A stretch of DNA of 64,000 bases from Tubiluchus corallicola (Eukaryota > Priapulida > Priapulimorpha > Priapulimorphida > Tubiluchidae), in the NCBI GenBank assembly GCA_030141605.1, contig JAQGDQ010000030.1:775171-839170 (forward strand), in the 5' to 3' direction. A program made the position numbers and the translations under genes. Numbering within the stretch: position 1 is the stretch's first letter; the number at the start of each line of letters is the position of its first letter. The notes under the pieces were generated by a model. It made no database searches and was not told where the DNA came from. It was given only the letters and a program-made list of their open reading frames with translations. Of this stretch, positions 40,001 through 51,800 are shown piece after piece.

Positions 40001-43000
40001 CTTAATGGATTCAAATCAGCAAATGCGTGGAATTACCTTGTATGTTGTTTTGAAATAAATATCAACAGTTTTGGTTGCACACATCCCTTTGCAAATTTGC
40101 ATATTCAGTGCATTTTTTGCCAGAAGTTGTGCAAAAATCAAATTCTGATTTGTCGCCTTCGCCCAGCTTTTAGTGCTGTTTTGAAGTGAATCAAATTAGA
40201 ACAGTCTTTGTAATCTTCCTAAGAGTTGTCTATCACTTGCTATACATTGTAATTTAGTAACCTAAGTCTTTGAGTTATTATATTACATATTAGTTATTAT
40301 ATTATATATTACATAAACAGTATCAATTTTTAATACAGCCCCAGTAATGTCAGTGATCTCTCAAAGTAAGTGTTTACAGTTAGAAAGTAAATGAACATGT
40401 CTACAAAATTAGAAATCCTACAACATATTTACTGGTGGTAAGCAGTATGTACATTCTTTATTCTTTTTGAATCGTGTAGTTAACTGAGGAAAAAACTAAA
40501 GAATTTTACAAGTAAGAAGCCCAAAAGGACACACCGAATTTCTATAAAACGCAGACAATAAAATAATGAGAAGCAGCAAAATTAATGCTTTGAGCAGACA
40601 GTTCGCATTTAGGATCCAAAGAAATAAATTTATGGTTTTTGTTTACTTTTGAAATGTTTTTGAACACAGCCTTGCTATAGTTATTTTAGCACTTTAATAT
40701 ATTTTAGGTTTTGGAAAAACGGCCCCTGAAGATAAAGAATTTTGGAATTTGGCTGAGGTATGACTCGCGTAGTGGCACACACAATATGTACCGAGAATAC
40801 CGTGATCTGACATCTAGTGGTGCAGTTACACAATGTTGTAAGTAAATTGTTTTGACTATTTGTTGCCCATTAGTATTTAGGGCGACTTTTTCAATTTGCC
40901 TTTCTGTGATTCTGCCTTTTTGTATAGTTTGTGAAAGTTCAGTGAAGAAGTAAACTACTTTGTTCTTAAACATAACCAGTCTTTTTTAACTCCTTTTAAA
41001 TACTATGCGTGTTGTAAAGGTCTACGTATGTCTGATAACCATTATCATTAACAAGAATATCAGCTTTGTATTAACATGTACTAGTTGGCCGCCTGTGAAT
41101 TTTTATTTTCATTTCAACCATGTTGCACTTACATAGCTGATATACAGAAAATAGATGTGAGCTGGCAAATTCCTCTGCTTTATTCAAGGGATCATTGCGC
41201 TGTACAAGTTACATTAATAGTATGTTCAGCTGAAATATCTGTGGAGGAATTTAGTAAGCTAGCAAGTTGGGTATAATTTTCATTCACCTTTCAAAACATG
41301 ATCTTTCTCCCAATACTTTGACAACTCTTTTTCACACTTTATCTCAGCTAAATTTTGAAGCTACCCACTTTTCCAGTTTTAGCAATTCTTGACAATAAAT
41401 TTTTCATTATTGCAAAACTGTAGTAAAACTTATTTGTATATCTTTAATTTAATGCACAAACTTTCTGTATTTTAGATCGCGATATGGGAGCAAGACATCG
41501 AGCTCGAGCTCACTCAATTCAGATTATTAAAATGGAAGAAATCCCACCTTCCAAATGTCGCCGGGCAAACATAAAGCCATTTCATGTGAGTGCCTGTGTC
41601 TTATGATTCTTGGAGGCTATATATGGCTCAGGAGTTTTGTTTAAATGTTATCTTTGCATTTCAGTAAAGCTTGCTTCACACACTAATATAATGTTATTAG
41701 TTTTACAGCCATAATAGAGAGAAAATGAAGAGAATTTTAATCATGCACTAATAATTTAGGACTGTAGTCTGTTGGTGGCTTACAAAGAACATAGTGATCC
41801 ATAAGAACATTTCATTTTCCACCTTCCCATTTTCATAGTTAGATCTGGATCTGTTTCGTTGTCAAATGTGACCGTGGTTCCTATAGGGCAGAAATACATG
41901 TTGTAAATGCATCATTGCTTTTTAGTTTAATGAGCATCTCTAGAGAGATGAGACCTGATGTGGAGTTTTGGAATTAATCATGTGCCATCAAATGCAGTGC
42001 TAGTTCGAGCTTTTCTTAGTGTGTATGGTTTAACTTGTTTTGTTTATGCGACGTGCATAGTTCAAGTTTAAGCATTAATATTTTTCTGATTCACCCTCGA
42101 AACTAACGTTTGGTCATAAACGTACGAAAAAATATTGGAGTAGAACAGTGTGGTAGAAATGAGTTGTTGCTCGATGTGCTGCTGTCATTGTGAACAAAGT
42201 CCCATTTGAGTCAAAAGTTGCTACGCCATTACTTAGAAGTCTAGAAGTCAGTTATTCTAGCAAATCTTTCCTTCAAACATTCTATCTTCAGAACTCTGTC
42301 AGCAGCTCAATTTTTTCTTGCTTTAACCTCTTTCGGTTTAAGAAAGACCATCCACAGATATTTGAGCACTTACAAACGCTTAAATTAAATTAAATTCTTC
42401 CTTCTTCGAGCACTGACTAGATTGATCTCAGATCTTCAGAATCAGAGGGCAGACTTCATAAAAAAAGAACCATCGTCTAGTGATGTTAAACGATACACAT
42501 TTGGCGATACGATATGATGCTGTTTTTCAACGTTATGATAACATAATCTGTTTTTCAGATGCTACAATAAAACAATAAGTATTTTGAATGATAAAAACAA
42601 CTTTTGTGGTTAATTCTTGCATAAGGTTATGTGTAGTTTAGCCATATTTTTGTAGGCTGTTTCTCGATTAATCTATAGATTATGTAATTTATGGCAAATT
42701 CTCTTCTTTGTTTAGTCGCAAAATAATATTAGGATGTGAGTTGTAACAGATGAATATAGTATGCGTAGATCTGTTACTACATAATATATTTATTTATGCG
42801 AGTTGCACTGCCTGCACATAACTAGGACAATGCCTCTAAAAATACCTCACTTGTGTCAGTAAACCGACTGAAGACTGCCACTACCGCAGGAAGAAAGAAC
42901 AAAAAGATTATTCAAACACCTTTATAAATAACTTTTTTCAATTTTTTTTTGCATAATTGTATTGTATAAATGAAAAAGCAAAGTGATATGTCTATAGAGG

Positions 43001-43495
43001 TGAGTGATAAGCAGTGATGCGCAGCAAATTTGATACGATAACGATATTCCTAGAATAATATTGATACAATAACGATAAAAACAAATTTTTCATGTCAATA
43101 CAATAATAGTTAATTATTGACACGATGTTTATCAATAAGTATCGTTATCATTAACATCCCTACATCCCTACCATCACCGAGTTAATTAAATGAAATATTA
43201 TTTTCTTAAACTGTTTATGGTTGCTTAATTAACTGCTGAATTTTAAGAATTATCAGTACATATATTATATATATATATACATTATTATATACATTGTAGA
43301 ATAATCAGTTAAAATAATAAATGACTGTTCATTGTCCCAGTGGTTGTATTGACACTATGTCAAATGCTTTATGGCTGCCTCATTGAGCATTTTTGTTTTC
43401 AGAATGCAAAGATCAAGTTTCCCCTGACTCACAGAGTTCAGAAACAGCAACACAAGCCAAGATTCACAACAAGGCGACCTCTGACATCGTTTTAG
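37040..43495 (+). CDS. RPL18A: 60S ribosomal protein L18a (eL20), 5 exons
   Basis: Exons 37040-37063, 39475-39654, 40708-40837, 41476-41585, 43403-43495 join with matching phases into 178 aa (human 176 aa). The product is MGLKARGE followed by [20 protein letters not shown], then [57 protein letters not shown] and C-terminal [16 protein letters not shown]. Conservation with animal L18a is very high throughout. The protein binds 28S/5S rRNA regions of the large subunit. The first exon holds only eight codons, usual for ribosomal protein genes. An AATAAA follows at about 43711. Intron 4 carries a DNA-transposon-like element (42478-43162). Confidence 0.98.
42478..43162. mobile_element. Probable DNA transposon remnant in RPL18A intron 4
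   Basis: Left end TAGTGATGTTAAACGATAC and right end (reverse complement) TAGGGATGTTAATGATAAC form a terminal inverted repeat of about 18 bp. Subterminal GATACGATAACGATA words recur on both sides. No ORF. Boundaries are approximate. Confidence 0.5.
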
Positions 43496-43810
43496 CAAAA
43501 TTGTTCACAACCTCTAATTTACTTGTTTTCTTGGTGGCTATACTTGTAAAAGGTCAGGTAATAAATGTGAAAGGGTTCACTTGAAATCTCTGCTATTTTG
43601 TTTTATCATTTTTGAGCAGTGAGATATTATTTGGAAGTGATTTGTCTATCGGTGGTGTATAGTGCGAAGCTGGTTCATCTTTTTGCAGCCCAGAAATGCA
43701 TCAAAGCACAAAAAATAAAACAACGTTCATGTTAGTAACTAAAGCGATCAACTTACAAATTTGCTTTCAAACGATATCAGCACTTTGCTGAAATTAACTA
43801 ATATCATTAG

Positions 43811-44269
43811 CAGTGGTGGCTCGTAGCTAAGATTAGTGGGGGTGCTGCAAAATTGAAAATTTTTAGCCATTGCTTTAATACTGTGTAAAACGAAACAAAC
43901 GTAATTTTAATGTTGTAATTGAAATTTTAAACAAACTAATTTAAACATAACCTTGATAAACTCCTAAACAAAACATATTGTTTACTCACGAATAGCCTAA
44001 ATTATCGCAGTTGAAGAACATGCCGATACACGGCTTTTAAGCACGTGACAACTGGCAACAGTACTCTTTTTACCTAAGATACAGCATCTTATTGCTGCTT
44101 GTGCACAACAGCCAAACACCGCATTGCTTGGTCTGTGAAGCAAATTGTACTTCCCCCCACGCAAGTATAAAGAAAGAACTAAAGAAAAAAAAAATATTGA
44201 ATATTATTGATAATAATGAGTGAAAACGGGGGTGCTGCAGCACCACAGTACCTATACAAACTGCCACTG
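43811..44269. mobile_element. hAT-type non-autonomous transposon
   Basis: It starts CAGTGGTGGCTCGTAGC and ends AAACTGCCACTG (inverted terminus CAGTGGCAGTTT). Flanking octamers ATCATTAG (43803-43810) and ATCACTAG (44270-44277) match at seven of eight positions, a hAT-type target duplication. Subterminal GGGGGTGCTGCA occurs on both sides. It lies about 300 bp past the RPL18A stop codon. Confidence 0.85.
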
Positions 44270-44277
44270 ATCACTAG

Positions 44278-44316
44278 TTAATTAGATTATGACAGTCGCA
44301 GTCATAATCTAATTAA
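44278..44316. repeat. Perfect 16-bp hairpin with 7-base loop
   Basis: TTAATTAGATTATGAC, loop AGTCGCA, then the exact reverse complement GTCATAATCTAATTAA. It starts at the base after the hAT target duplication. Nothing shows that it is transcribed. Confidence 0.85.
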
Positions 44317-45881
44317 TAAATTGCTTTCAAATGATTGACCAAGCTTTCAGAGCACATTACTGCTTTTTAAATGTCAAAAACCGTGATGGTTCTGGTAACA
44401 CTAAATTACAGGCTCTTTCGTTATTGATCAATTTCGCTACAAACATTACTCTCGTCTTTCATCATTCCGCCTTGGTGCTCATGCTCCAGAGTTATCAAGT
44501 GAGATGAACCCGAGTCCTTGGTCATCAACAGGCTGCTATAGACAAGTATCAAAACAAATGCAGCACGAAACTTTTCATAGACTTGGTTTGCTTTTTATTT
44601 GTTTTTCAACACGACTTATTAGAAAACAAATACAATCAGATCAACCAAAATTTGATAACATCTCAAATTCTCAATACATTTCATGTGCTATCTAAATAGA
44701 GGGCGATGCCTAAATCTTATGACTGAAGTTGTGGCTGTTAAAATTTGCATTCTTAAGTTTTACTTTGGACAATTGAGGTCATTTTGATTGGGAGTCACTG
44801 CTAAACTACTTTTACGAGTAATTAATGAATTAGCCAGTCCTTTTGTGAACATCCATTTTCTTTTATTAACAGATCATTTAAATTTTTTGTAAAAAGTGAC
44901 TGCATTGATTATAAATAACAACCACAAGTACATACTTGTCATACTTGAAACATTCCAGTAAATTGCAGAAAATCAAATATTATCGTCAGTATTATGTATA
45001 GCAAGCGTAATTAGTATTACATAAAACTAAGGCAGCTTTGGCTAATAGAAGACCTCGATCTCACAAACGACTCTAATCGTATACTTATATGTATGTATCT
45101 ACTTACCAGTTCCTAACTAGTTGACCAATCAGTTTCTATCTAAAACTCATTAAAATTTTTATTTACAAATGGTGATAACATTTGAGAGAGAGATCTTCAT
45201 CAATAAAAACTACACGAGCATAACAATTGACTTTCTATACTCATCAATTTATACCTAAGGACATTCAACAGCTGCCTACGAAGGACCATTTATAAGACAA
45301 TGGAGAAGTACCTCAAGATTCAGACATCACTTGCACATGAAATATCTGTGAAACACCATTATCATGCATACATAATCAGCAAAACTTGATAATAATTAAT
45401 TATAATAATAATAACTGATCTAAATGATCATGAATAAATATAAAACTTCCCAAAACAAGTCACACGTTAAAAGACACAATATAAAAAGTTCTACTGTCAG
45501 CCATTTAGAACTGAATGTTATACATAGATATCAATAATTGAAAATGTATCAAAAATTCCAAGATAAACACGTTTCTGTTCCTACTAAATTTTCCGAAAAC
45601 GGTGGTATCTAAGCTATTAGAAGTGGCCTGTAATTTGGAAATATATTTAGAAAGAATTTGTAATCAACTTTTTACAAGCACTAAATTCGTGAATAATAGA
45701 TAATGTTGCAGCTACATTATCGAAAAGCTGCAAGTGTGAATACATCAGAAATTTTATCCTATATTTTCTGTTTTCAAAAATTTATGGAAATGTCTTATTG
45801 AAATTTAAGATTTGTTACCAAATTAGTAGATTCTTTAATGACAAATTCCAGAAAGTTACAACTATTTCGCAGCTGCAATGT
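44317..45881. other. Convergent spacer between RPL18A and the PDZ-ZM gene
   Basis: No gene was recognised. The part next to 45881 is the 3' UTR of the minus-strand PDZ-ZM gene. No LIM-domain cysteine/histidine pattern was found on the minus strand. Confidence 0.5.
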
Positions 45882-48800
45882 TCAGTTGTTGAACATGTTC
45901 TGCAGTTCGCTGACGCTCTTAGACTGGTATGGCTCCTGTTCTTGCACTTGTAAAGCTCCCCCTGTATAGGCGACACCGCCAAACCGTCTCGTGTCTTCCT
46001 CCAACACAGCACGTGCCGTGGCACTTGGCACAAAATTACTGAAAAACGTAAGCCATCATTGAAAGTTCATAAATTTCGCAAGTGTCTTTAGTTTGCATGG
46101 CATCTTTAATACTGCTTTTCCTGCACTCTCTCTCATCTTATTTATTTAATTGTCCTTAAATACATTGATAAAGTGACTTCATTTCGCAAGTCTCTTGGGG
46201 ATTACGTAAATGTTCAGAGCTATCGATAAAAAAATTTTTGTTCCCAACCCACAGATTTTTGGATACTCACAAATTTTTATGGCCGAAACACCCAAAATTG
46301 GCTACCATAATCAATAATGTTGGCTGAGAATAAAGCAATTAAGCAAAAATCTAGAAGCACACACTATGATATTCTTTTGTCATAATTAACATTTCCAATG
46401 ATTAAAAGTGATACTGATTTTGTTAGTAACAATTGAATGATATAAATTTTGCTAGTAAAAAGTGAGCTCTTTTTTCTGTCATCTCAAGTTTTGACCGTGG
46501 TCTGTTGCTCTCTTTTTTTGTACAATTCCACTTTTAGGGTCAGTTTTGCCTAACTTTGAGTGAACCTATTGTGGATACTAGAGACAGACCTTTGTAGAAA
46601 AAAACTGTGAATCTCAACTATGCTTCCTCTTCACTAGACTGTTAGGTTTACAAAAAAACACTTATAATGTTCTATTGCAGCAGATGTCTATGATGTATTC
46701 CCAGGGAGAGAGAGAGAGAGAGAGGCCATTGATGATTTCACTGGTTGGTAAACAGCTCTTCACGTACATAGCGAACTGTTTTGTACATAGCACAATTTCG
46801 CGCATGACACTTAAGTGCAGTTTGGTCGGTACTTCATCCATCTTGAACGCAGTAATCTTATTAGTGTACGTGGTATTAATACACTTGACAGAAGAGTCTA
46901 AAATGCACGTTTATTGCTAAACTCACTTTTGGGAAAACAAAAATACAAAATTTTTATCAGACAATGCGCCTTCCAACTCAGGCACACAAAATGTCTGAAA
47001 CATACATTTTTTTCAGAAAAGGTAACACGGTAAAAGGTAATGAGTTATGAGTAAAAGTTATAAATTCCATTTTGTGCATTAATCTAATAGACTAGTAGGC
47101 ATAAAGGTTTACACAGATTCATATTAAAATGTTGGCTCTGCATTTCCATGGGTAAAAGATGTTTCAAAGTAAAATACATTTTATTATTTAAATATATTTA
47201 TGCAAGTGCTCAACTAATGCATTAAATAATAGAAGGGGAATAAAGGATCATAGTACATGTTAATACATAATACATCTTTGAATAATCTCACAAATTCTGT
47301 GATACCTAACCTAGTTTTTAGTGATGGTTAGTTGTTTCTAAATAATAAGAGGTAGAGCCTATTGTTAAAAATACAAACTGCGATTTCACACCACCAGGCA
47401 ATAATATTGTGTAAAACATGCAAATCTTTAAGAAACATTAGTAAAATTAAACTCTAATCACTCAGCAGAAAAGACATTCAAAATGGTTTCAAGCATTTTA
47501 CTTCAGATTGAGAAGTATTGACAGTTTTTGGCAAACTTGTCTTGCTCTTTTCTGGGGGAATTTTCCTGAAGTCTTGTTTGAACACATTAGTTTGTTTTAA
47601 AAATCTTCTTGCTTTCGCTTGATGTCACTAGCCTCTAAGCCTAAGATTTCGATCACGTACTGATATTGAAAACTATAGTGACGAACGTAAAATAATTGTA
47701 CGTGACGTAGCATTGCTCAATTTAAAAACTCTCATTAAACTGAATCTTCCTTCTACCTGATCCATTAGATTAATTTTATTAGAAGGTTTAGATTTCTACC
47801 GTTTATTGGCACCGTCGGTGTGCGTTTTGCTCTTCCAAAAGTAGCTAAAGTTTATTATACATTAAAAAGCATTCAACCTTTAATTTTTAACGAATATACA
47901 GTCAAACTCCATTATAGCGCCCCACTTTATAAGGCCAACCTCACTTAATGCCCAATTTTTTATCAAAACAGAATGCATACATCTGCTTAGACATTTGTGT
48001 ATTAACGCACCTCGTTATAATGCCTTTTTGCATTCCCAAAGTAGGCGGTATAAAAAGGTTGACTGTGCACTATAGTTTGCTATTTCTTACAGTGAATTTT
48101 TATCTACATTTCGTTTTATTGTAAAAAGATTGCATGTTAGCTCGAAAGCTAATCGTTAAGTTACTAGTGGCTAATATTTGTAGTAGGCAGCGAAATGTTA
48201 TCTGTTCTCATTTTGGTATTCTGAAAAAGCATCCTAGTGCACTTTTAATGAAAATTTGGGTGGTTGTGTACTATGTAGATCTCAGGCCTTCGCCTTTAGT
48301 GTTGCGTTTTATCAACATTTTCCTAAATTTTGATCAAGAAGGAGTCGTCGTAGTTATGAAATTATAATTGTCATGACATTAGCACAACAATAATGTCACC
48401 CAAAGTATCACCTCTCCGGAGGTCCGTTTACTGCCTGATCATTCGGTACGGCTGCAGCAGGCACAGCTGTAGCGCTGATAGCCCTGCGACAGAAAAACAT
48501 AAACTGCCTTTACGTGTTGCAAAGTACAAAATCACAAAAGCTAAGGCAACCTGGGGCAGGTGGTAAAATACAATCAATAGGAAATTCTGGCAAAGTCATT
48601 TTGTAAAAACGGAATCAGGCTGAAATTGGAAAAATATTAGGCTAAACAATGGCTGGCCTGTTACAGGATTATTTGATTTTAGATAAATGGTTAGCCTATG
48701 TCATTTGTTATTATTATAATAAAACATTTATAGCTCCTGCCAATAGTAATGAAAGCTAGCTGGTAAGATGACCATCCACTGGACAAGGTTAGACCAGGCA

Positions 48801-51800
48801 GCACAAACCAGAATTTAACCCGTATTTGAAACAACAAGTTCTTCTGGGCAGCTAAACAAAGCACTGAATATACACTATTTGAACATAACATTTTTGAAAG
48901 GAGTTTATGGCTATTATATTATCTTCATCATTTCTACATTTGACTTTGGCATCATGTTTGAAGACTGATTTGTTTAATAGCAGATACTGGCTTGCAATGT
49001 GCTTAACTGTAAAAAATATTTTTTTTTATTAAAAACATGCAACTTTGGCCTTTCTCTATGGATGATCATGTGCATTAATTGCAAGCACTGTATCACGAGC
49101 GAGATACTTCTACCAGCAACCATTATGCCAACCAAAACATCTTCAGAACATTACTAGCAAAATATGCAAGTTGCATCTATAATGGTATTAGTTACGACTG
49201 TATTTATTGTTCGCAAGTATTATGTAAAATAAAATATACCCCTGGCCTCCTACATCGTTAGACCTGAAAAATAAAAACACTTTTGTTAACAGACAGGAAA
49301 ATTTTTTGAATTCGCAAAGTATTATTATTTTTTCTAATTTTTGTTGCAGTGTTGTTGTGTTGTCGTTCATCAGACTCAATTAACGAAAGGAGCATCTATG
49401 GTCTGCAGTTAGTTACAGACTATTTTGTTGTATCTCAGTTAATCAAAAAATGTATTATCAAATTTTTGTCATCTGAAGCTAAACTTGAACTATGAACAAT
49501 GTATCTATGATTTGCTACTTACGTAGGCACAGGTCTGTATCCGGTCTGCCCTTCCATCGTATCGGCGACATTTTCAGCAGAGTACATGCCTAGGGGAGAG
49601 TTGTACTGTGCATGTACAATCCTCTTATTCTTGTCTTCAGTAGGGATGACAAATGGCTTCCCTCCAGGTGGTGGCTGTGAATTAGAAATTCTTGTAAAAT
49701 TGCTCTTGTGCTTATGATTATTATGCATAGTATATTTGCAAATACTGCACATTTACCCACTCCACTGCCAGCTTAATACTAGTTTTGTTTTACTTCTGAA
49801 GTTTGCATCTGCATAATATTGACTAAGACCCATCTGTTGACAAATAGCGGGCCAATGGTAGACAGCCTTGTTCTGGAGCTTTTTGACTAACTGGTGAACC
49901 TATGTACCACATGACAGTGAAATTGTTTCATATCACTTTCAATGCCAATGATTCGTTATATTTCTAATGGAATCTCTCTGCCTATCCCCCTCCCCCTCTC
50001 CCTCCCCCCTCCCCCTCCCCCTCCCCCCTCTATATATATGGATAATATAGATATAATTAATTCATAATTTCTAATTAACTCAAAGACGTGAAGTTATAAT
50101 GTTTAAAAAGTTTTTGTTTTAGTTAAAAATGGTAGACATTGCATGCACAAGACAAATAAAGTACTTATTAAAATAATTGCATTACAGAAATACGTACCGC
50201 AAATTTAACCGGTGGCGTGGCAGGTTGCTGATGATATGTAGGTGCCTGCGCAGGACGGAGGTTTTGCTGTCCCCATGGAGATACAGGCTGTTGAATGCTC
50301 ATTAGATGATCCTGCGAAAACACAGCATACACCAAATTTAACACAATGAATCTAGTAAACCAATAATGTTGATTCCAAATGATGGATGTTTAATAATTTA
50401 TACAATTGTTTAATCTAGTTCTAGTTCTATCAGTTTTAGTCATCAGAGCAGTCTGAATTAACTGCGCATCCTTTACACGCAACTGGGTGACATGGAAAAC
50501 GGTTAGGACAGAAATGGAAACAATTAATAGAAAAATCCACAAAAAAAAGAATTTGAGGAAAACGAGCTGTTTCAGTATACTGTTGCGTCGCTAACAAAAA
50601 TAATTCTTCTGAATCGTGGCACTTACTAAGTCTCCTGTTTTAATAAAATTAAATGATGTACTCTTTATTTTAATAAGGAACAAAAAAACTTAATGACGAC
50701 ACACCTACAAATATTGATACGAACACATTAGGAAGAAATATGGCCAAGATTCGGACTTTCATTTCTCATTTCTATCCTTAAATCTTAGCCAAGTGATGGC
50801 AGACCAGTGACTGGTGATTGACAGTTAACTCAACATATACAGGGTATATCAGAAGTCACTGATGCATTAAATTTTTTGGCAATTCTGTTTGTCAAATTAG
50901 ATGAAATATGAAAAGAACTATTGTATTGGTAGGCTTTGCTATTTCGTTACCTTCCTCAGGTTACGTCTACTAATGATTAACACGTGCATTTCCAACATCA
51001 GCAAGCTTTTCCGGTTAAATGTTTGCACAACAATTTCCAATTGTTATTTCGAGTTCACGAAGGACGCCAGGACGATTGAAGGTGCCTTGCTTATATATTG
51101 TGTCCGATATTACTGTATTATTACGTGTCAATCTGCTGTTTTTATTCTATATGGAGTTTGTCAAAGACAGACAAAAACACAAAGATAACATTTATTTGCC
51201 GTCGCTCATTTAACAGACAACATTAATAATAACGGTTGTTTAGAGCACGTACATTACAACAACACATGTAAGGATGCAACACACAGATAACATGTAGGGT
51301 TAAGCTAGACTCGAACTCAAGACTGTGTGATTGCAATTCGAAATACAGTATAACCACTCAGGCACAACAACCCAGTGCTTTGTCAAAATGCTCATTTCCA
51401 AATAGACGTTCAGTGTTTGCAATCATTTGTCAACTTTACAATGTCTGCTAAACTGTCATCTCATACAACCGTGCTTTAATTACCTGTCCCTCTGGTTCAC
51501 GGTTGACAACTTCCGCATGGCCAGCTCGCCTCTGCGCTGCCAAATAGGATCCAGTTGGATAATCCCATGTTGGCTTAACAGTTGGGTTGATCAATTGTCT
51601 TGTCCTGAATGGCTACAACACAGCAAGCAAAATCAAATACCAAATGAAATACAGTAAAATACTCTCAAAAAGACTACAATCAAACCTAGTTAATCCTCCA
51701 ACTTTGGAATTGCAAAAAAAATTGGCATTAAGTCGATTATAACAAGGTGCATTAACACATACATTCTATGTGTATATATAGACACTTTGTTTATGTATAT

